A stretch of 46,211 nt of DNA from the NCBI GenBank assembly GCA_905478925.1, contig CAJQKQ010000032.1:1-46211 (forward strand), in the 5' to 3' direction. Position 1 is the stretch's first letter. Each line of letters starts with the position of its first letter. The notes below the pieces were generated by a model. It saw only the letters and a program-made list of their open reading frames with translations. It did no database searches and was not told where the DNA came from. This document shows, in pieces, positions 42,862 through 46,211 of this stretch. This DNA comes from an uncultured Verrucomicrobiales bacterium (GTDB lineage: Bacteria; Verrucomicrobiota; Verrucomicrobiia; Verrucomicrobiales; Akkermansiaceae). The translations under genes were made by a program, and so were the position numbers.

Positions 42862-44529
42862 TTAGCTACTATCTTCCTCGTGGTTGCCGTAAGCGACGTT
42901 CCAAGCAATGCCGGTGCCGCCGTCGGCATTAGTAGCGGTGTCGAGCGTCGCCATGGCGGCTTCGGCTAGAGTAAATTCGGCGAGGTCGTTGCCGTTCTCC
43001 ACGATGTCTCCCACTTGGGTCACGAAACGAATGTTGTCGGCCTGGGCGTTGGCGGCCAGCCAATCGGTCTGGGCGGTGAAGGACGGATAGAATGTCGTGT
43101 TCGAGACAGGCACCTGCTGATCTCCAATCACCGCGATGGTGAATGGAGCTGAATTCGGATATTCGGTGGCGTTGGGGTTGATCAACACGCTGAGTGACGA
43201 ATTAGAGCCTTGGTTATTGGAAAGCAGCACGCTCCCTGCGTTGTAGCCGACGAGATCGGAGATATCGACAATACCGGTGGATTCCGTGTTGTCGAGGGTT
43301 TGACCGATCTTGAGCAGTCCCGTGCCGTCTGGCTCCATCATCCAAATTTCACCTTCGCCTGAGTCTTCGTTGACGAAGATCAGGCCGTCCGAGTAAGTGA
43401 TGTCATCAAGCGTGGTCGCGTCTGTCCAGTCGACATTGTCTGGATTGTTGAACGAGTTGCTTCCGCTGGCGTTGTCGTTTTGGAGTTTGGTGATCGAGAA
43501 GCCTGAGGTGCCAGCCGCGAAGCTGCCGCCTGAGAAATCGAGATTGAAGTCGAACGTGAACAGCCCGGAGTTCTGATTGCCGAGGACTGCTTTTGTGGGG
43601 TCGGCCGGGCTGGTATCGACATCTTCGAACTTAGAGGATGTCAGGCTTCCGGTGGTGAGAGTCGTATCGAATGTTCCATTGCTCGACGGACTGCCGATGG
43701 TGGGCAGGGAATCAAAGAGGTAATAGTGGCTGCCATAGGCCAAGCCGTTGCGGGCAAGGAAGCTGGTGGAGGCGAGGCCGTTTTTGTCTTTGCCTTTTTC
43801 GCCGATGTAAATCTGCATGGTCGACGTGCCACCGTCGGGTGAAAGCAGCAGGGCGACGTGGTTGGTTTCACCGGTATCGAGCAAGGCGGCGTTTTCCCAT
43901 GAGTCGAACGGCATGCCGCCGATCCCGCCAGCGGCGCTGCCTGAGACACCACTGAGCTGATACATATCACGAGTGGCAAGATCAATTGCAAACAAGCGGT
44001 CGTTGCCGGTAGAACCAAATTCTTCACCGGTGATATACATACTGTCAACAAAGCCGCGATTGGCGCCGAACGTTTTGGCGTTATAGGACTGACCCGAACA
44101 GAAGCGGTCGAAGGAGGTGTTGGAGGTATCCGTGGTATCGATCCATGATAATCCGCCGTCGTCGCTCCAACGATCATAGGCCTGCTGCGCCGAATTGACG
44201 AAGCTTCCTCCACCCGTTCTGCCACTGGTGACCATGTTGTCAACTGAGGTTTTGAAATTGGCGAGGTTTAGATTGACCTCGCTAATCGTTCCAACGTCGC
44301 TTAATTCATGGTTGATCTGCACACGCAACTCTGAGCCGACGATCTGTGCGCCGATGCCGTCGAAAGTGCCGGGCATCACGTAGCCTGAAGGATTATCGCC
44401 AACGGTAATGACTTCAAACGCTTTCCATCCGTTGGTCACGCTGATTCTCAAATTCTCCGCGGCCGTTGCGGGGGGCGTCGCGGCTGTGGTGAAAACAATC
44501 GCTACGATACTAACCATGTGCTTAAACAT
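42862..44529 (-). CDS. PhoX-like phosphatase joined to the N-terminal half of a metallophosphoesterase
   Basis: From ATG 44529 (MFKHMVSIVAIVFTTAATPPATA, a signal peptide; GGAAAA lies upstream) the protein has a PhoX/DUF839-like domain. Its marks are YVMPGTFDGIGAQIVG, VQINHELSD, ANRGFVDSMYITGEEFG, GGMPFDSWENAALLDTGE and ITYSDGLIFVNEDSGEGEIW. At APFTIAVIGDQQVPV the sequence switches to a calcineurin-type phosphoesterase (VTQVGDIVENG, YGNHEED). It stops at TAA 42862-42864, mid-domain. The switch point coincides with a 47-bp sequence also found upstream at 44622-44668, so the fusion looks like a recombination product. The long frame starting at 44739 is not the true start. Confidence 0.7.
   Translation of the reverse strand: MFKHMVSIVAIVFTTAATPPATAAENLRISVTNGWKAFEVITVGDNPSGYVMPGTFDGIGAQIVGSELRVQINHELSDVGTISEVNLNLANFKTSVDNMVTSGRTGGGSFVNSAQQAYDRWSDDGGLSWIDTTDTSNTSFDRFCSGQSYNAKTFGANRGFVDSMYITGEEFGSTGNDRLFAIDLATRDMYQLSGVSGSAAGGIGGMPFDSWENAALLDTGETNHVALLLSPDGGTSTMQIYIGEKGKDKNGLASTSFLARNGLAYGSHYYLFDSLPTIGSPSSNGTFDTTLTTGSLTSSKFEDVDTSPADPTKAVLGNQNSGLFTFDFNLDFSGGSFAAGTSGFSITKLQNDNASGSNSFNNPDNVDWTDATTLDDITYSDGLIFVNEDSGEGEIWMMEPDGTGLLKIGQTLDNTESTGIVDISDLVGYNAGSVLLSNNQGSNSSLSVLINPNATEYPNSAPFTIAVIGDQQVPVSNTTFYPSFTAQTDWLAANAQADNIRFVTQVGDIVENGNDLAEFTLAEAAMATLDTATNADGGTGIAWNVAYGNHEEDSS
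43105..43151. repeat. 47-bp direct repeat, copy A
   Basis: Identical to 44622-44668. It encodes APFTIAVIGDQQVPV on the minus strand, the first strand of the phosphoesterase domain, and is the exact joint between the PhoX-like and phosphoesterase parts. Confidence 0.95.
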
Positions 44530-44580
44530 TAGGAATTTTCCTTTTACCTGGGGCGCTTGAGGGCGCCGTTGAAGGGATCG
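44530..44580. repeat. degenerate copy of the repeat head
   Basis: TTAGGAATTTTCCTTTTACC resembles the first 24 bases of the 76-bp repeat (TGCTAGGAATTTGCTTTTTC...). It is followed by GGGCGC..GCGCC, a small hairpin in place of the repeat's stem. On the minus strand it lies immediately before the PhoX-like ATG. Confidence 0.4.
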
Positions 44581-44739
44581 GAGAGGTAGTCTGTCGAGGC
44601 GGGGAGCGATCCCGCGGTGCTGACAGGCACCTGCTGATCTCCAATCACCGCGATGGTGAATGGAGCTGCGGCAATGTGCGAGAGAGGAGCGGTGCAGAAA
44701 ACAATGATGCAGCAAAAAACGGGTAATGGATCGGATCAT
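44544..44739 (-). pseudogene. start of the interrupted metallophosphoesterase gene (signal peptide part)
   Basis: ATG at 44739 (MIRSITRF) followed, after removing one base from the A6 run at 44714-44719, by CCIIVFCTAPLSHIAA and APFTIAVIGDQQVPV. That is a proper signal peptide leading into the phosphoesterase. Without the correction the frame gives Arg/His-rich nonsense. After copy B of the 47-bp repeat it runs into STAGSLPAS...ALKRPR and stops. This is the left fragment of a gene whose remainder resumes at copy A. Confidence 0.55.
44622..44668. repeat. 47-bp direct repeat, copy B
   Basis: Identical to 43105-43151 and in the same coding frame relative to the encoded peptide. Here the peptide follows a signal-peptide-like sequence and continues into STAGSLPASTDYLSDPF and a stop just before the PhoX-like gene. 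Confidence 0.95.
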
Positions 44740-44757
44740 AGGATTAGGCCAATGGCT

Positions 44758-44808
44758 GCTAGGAATTTGACTAACTACTAGGAAATTGCTTTCCTGACCC
44801 CGGGGTCA
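44758..44808. repeat. two partial repeat heads and a 14-bp perfect palindrome
   Basis: TGCTAGGAATTTG at 44758 and CTAGGAAATTGCTTTCC at 44778 are partial heads of the 76-bp repeat, in the same orientation. The second is followed by the perfect palindrome TGACCCCGGGGTCA (44795-44808). Thus head plus hairpin occurs in several sequence variants in this region. Confidence 0.6.
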
Positions 44809-44829
44809 CTTAATCGAACGGTGTAGAAT

Positions 44830-44905
44830 TGCTAGGAATTTGCTTTTTCAACTAGAACGTCAAATACCCTGAAGGGGCGAACCGAGCAAGAGGAAAAGGG
44901 GGTTG
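44830..44905 (+). repeat. 76-bp repeat, copy 4 (R4)
   Basis: Differs from R1 at two positions in the main stem (CAACTAG for CACCTAG, GTCAAA for GTGAAA); they do not compensate each other. Left flank: the partial heads. Right flank: the inside of an aldehyde dehydrogenase gene. Confidence 0.95.
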
Positions 44906-45222
44906 CTCACTTGGGGCAATACGACTCGCCGCTTGCCTTGTATATTTTCAGTGAGGATGCGGTGATGAAGCAGCGGCTGATGAATGACGTCCGATCTGGA
45001 GGTGTGTGCATCAATGACACCATGAAGCAGGGCTCAAGTCTGGAGATGCCCTTCGGTGGAGTAGGGGCTAGCGGCTATGGACGATACCGCGGTAAGGCGG
45101 GCGTGCAGGCGTTCAGCTATGAACGTGCCGTGGTCACCAAGCCGACTTGGGGGCCTGATTGGTTTGAACTAACGCCTCCCTACGCAGACAAGATTAATTG
45201 GCTGAAGCGTTTTCTGCGCTGA
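44902..45222 (+). pseudogene. C-terminal fragment of an aldehyde dehydrogenase
   Basis: The frame opens within the last bases of R4 and reads AHLGQYDSPLALYIFSED, SGGVCINDTMKQ, LEMPFGGVGASGYGRYRGKAG and WLKRFLR. These are the final 105 residues of a fatty-aldehyde-type aldehyde dehydrogenase, after the catalytic Cys region. The other 350 residues are absent from this window, so the gene was cut at the repeat edge. Its 3' end overlaps the SRPBCC gene convergently by 29 bp. A TTG at 44911 could serve as a start, but the product would be inactive. Confidence 0.8.
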
Positions 45223-45667
45223 AATACTGCTCGCAGAGGCGCTTACGCTCGTCAAAAATGTGGCGAAGTTTGTTTTTAACAAAGAGGCCGTGAACGATGG
45301 TGCCGATAATGCCGAAGGGCATCACATAGGTGACTTCATCGGTCATTAGGACGCCGCCGTCTTGTTCTTCAAAGCGGTGGGTGTGATGCCAGACTTTGTA
45401 AGGTCCTATGCGTTGGTCATCGACAAAGGAGTGCATGTCGTTGACCTTGGTGATTTCAGTGAGCCATGTGACCCATATGAAGGGAGCTACTTTGACTTTG
45501 TAGCCTATCATCTGACCTTCATGTGCGGTCTCTGAGCTGCAGTGGGTGATTTTGAAACCAACGGAGTCAGGTGTTAGTTTGTCAAGATTTCTGGGAGTGG
45601 AGAAAAATGCCCATGCATCGCTTAAGCTGCAGTTGACGTGCTGTTCTCTTTTGAGTTGGTAGATCAT
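45194..45667 (-). CDS. SRPBCC (START-like) family protein
   Basis: 157 residues, complete. It has the helix-grip pattern: LKREQHVNCSLSDAWAFFSTPRNLDKLTPDSVGFKI, VKVAPFIWVTWLTEITKV, FVDDQRIGPYKVWHHTHRFEEQDGGVLMTDEVTYVMPFG and a long C-terminal helix. Proteins of this type bind hydrophobic ligands; the ligand cannot be told. It is translationally coupled (4-bp ATGA overlap) to the gene upstream. It is one of the few intact genes in the repeat region. Confidence 0.85.
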   Translation of the reverse strand: MIYQLKREQHVNCSLSDAWAFFSTPRNLDKLTPDSVGFKITHCSSETAHEGQMIGYKVKVAPFIWVTWLTEITKVNDMHSFVDDQRIGPYKVWHHTHRFEEQDGGVLMTDEVTYVMPFGIIGTIVHGLFVKNKLRHIFDERKRLCEQYFSAENASAN

Positions 45668-45924
45668 GGTGTGGTGAGTTTGCCGTATTTTGAGTTTGGT
45701 GCAATAGCGTGGCAGAGTGCTTTGGCCTTGTCTGCTTGAGGGTGTTTATCGTCTTTGAAGGTGAGCCACGCGTAATAGAGGATAACCTGATGTTCATTAT
45801 CAGCGAGGTTTGAGGGGCCGTCGGCGGCGTCGGGCATGAGCTTTTCAAAGTCAGCAATGGCGATTTTTCGGCGGCCAAACTGCTTGGGCACTTTGTAGGA
45901 TGCGGCGGCTCGTATCAAACGCAC
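45664..45924 (-). CDS. unrecognised short protein adjacent to repeat R5, probably 5'-truncated
   Basis: 86 residues from a GTG at 45924: helical, with FGRRKIAIADFEKLMPDA and NEHQVILYYAWLTFKDDKHPQADKAKALCHAIAPNSKYG. It is not a family I recognise. The in-frame sequence upstream of the GTG runs only 6 codons before a stop two bases from the R5 edge, so the true N-terminus may have been removed as in the other repeat-flanking genes. It overlaps the SRPBCC start by 4 bp. Confidence 0.5.
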   Translation of the reverse strand: MRLIRAAASYKVPKQFGRRKIAIADFEKLMPDAADGPSNLADNEHQVILYYAWLTFKDDKHPQADKAKALCHAIAPNSKYGKLTTP

Positions 45925-45946
45925 CCGTGGTTGTGTGGGTGATTAA

Positions 45947-46022
45947 TGCTAGGAATTTGCTTTTTCACCTAGAACGTGAAATACCCTGAAGGGGCGAACC
46001 GAGCAAGAGGAAAAGGGGGGTG
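45947..46022 (+). repeat. 76-bp repeat, copy 5 (R5)
   Basis: Identical to R1 except near the right end (GGGGGGTG for GGGGGTTG). Left flank: truncated unknown gene. Right flank: unidentified sequence to the window end. Confidence 0.95.
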
Positions 46023-46211
46023 GCACCAACGTGTTTTCATGGCAGTCATAACCACCAAAGAAACAGCTCCAAAATTTACAAGCCAACACGAAAAGTGTTC
46101 AAAAGAACGCTCACCGCGTTGGATCCTAGCTGTCAAGAATCGCGTGGGGCGTAGCCCTTTACACGATTGTAACAAGTGATATCAGCGATGGAACGTCGCC
46201 CGCCAAAGCTA
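46023..46211. other. end of window, no gene recognised
   Basis: Sequence to the right of R5. The only open frame crossing it starts inside the repeat and has no recognisable protein character. It may be the edge of another captured fragment continuing outside the window. Confidence 0.4.

Noticed and set aside
44530..44739. The long N-terminal extension of the PhoX-like gene from ATG 44739
   Set aside because: The 70 extra residues are Arg/His-rich and out of frame with the signal peptide encoded there; the true start with its own signal peptide is at 44529.
31825..46022. Canonical integron attC sites
   Set aside because: The repeats have array-like placement, but the RYYYAAC and GTTRRRY core boxes are absent, no integrase is present, and the cargo consists of cut genes and not complete cassettes.
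1..46211. CRISPR arrays, tRNA or rRNA genes
   Set aside because: No regularly spaced short repeats with unique spacers, no cloverleaf-like sequence and no ribosomal RNA sequence were noticed on either strand.

Overview
The window most likely comes from a marine or aquatic member of the Verrucomicrobia or a close PVC relative. This rests on gene content, not on a marker gene. The pointers are an aa3-type cytochrome oxidase operon with an enlarged subunit III, secreted sulfatases carrying EF-hands, LamG/FN3 proteins with an FYEWSPDL-type C-terminus, and generally weak Shine-Dalgarno sequences. No rRNA, tRNA, CRISPR array or recognisable transposase or integrase gene was found.

Layout. (1) 1-5503: cytochrome c fragment and cytochrome c oxidase operon (I, III, IV, two tiny membrane proteins, II), followed convergently by a catalytically incomplete aldehyde-dehydrogenase-like gene. 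(2) 6933-14148: a defence island with a single-polypeptide Type ISP restriction-modification enzyme, a TcmP gene split by an in-frame amber codon, its Gp37/Gp68 three-Cys partner, and an unrecognised gene. A short near-identical sequence lies at each edge, one copy being the 3' end of the moaE-MOSC gene. (3) 14340-19552, minus strand: a molybdenum-cofactor operon (moaA, moeA, moaC, mobA, moaD, moaE fused to MOSC) headed by a TauE/SafE permease. (4) 19766-31710, plus strand: nitrate assimilation, with a porin, a Tat mini-protein, a NirA-type nitrite reductase, a flavodoxin, a fused DmsB-DmsC electron-transfer subunit, a NasA-type molybdoenzyme, then NarK, NirD and a PP2C/Ser-Thr kinase fusion. 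Regions 3 and 4 fit one function: nitrate enters through porin and NarK, NasA (needing the Mo cofactor) makes nitrite, and NirA makes ammonium. Four start-proximal matches to the sigma-54 -24/-12 promoter, each with the correct 12-base GG-to-GC spacing, suggest NtrC-type nitrogen control of the whole block.

(5) 31825-46211: a mosaic region built around a 76-bp repeat. Four near-identical copies (31825, 39534, 44830, 45947) and one divergent copy (40177) all have the same orientation. Genes on either side are cut off at the same repeat edges: sulfatase, GH43-like protein, cytochrome c, LamG tail, small TPR-like protein and aldehyde dehydrogenase. The cargo is mostly secreted polysaccharide- and phosphate-ester-degrading enzymes. 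Several genes are broken by a stop, a frameshift or a 1.47-kb insertion between 47-bp direct repeats. This repeat/gene-fragment system is the best candidate for something undescribed. Misassembly at repeats must be excluded first.
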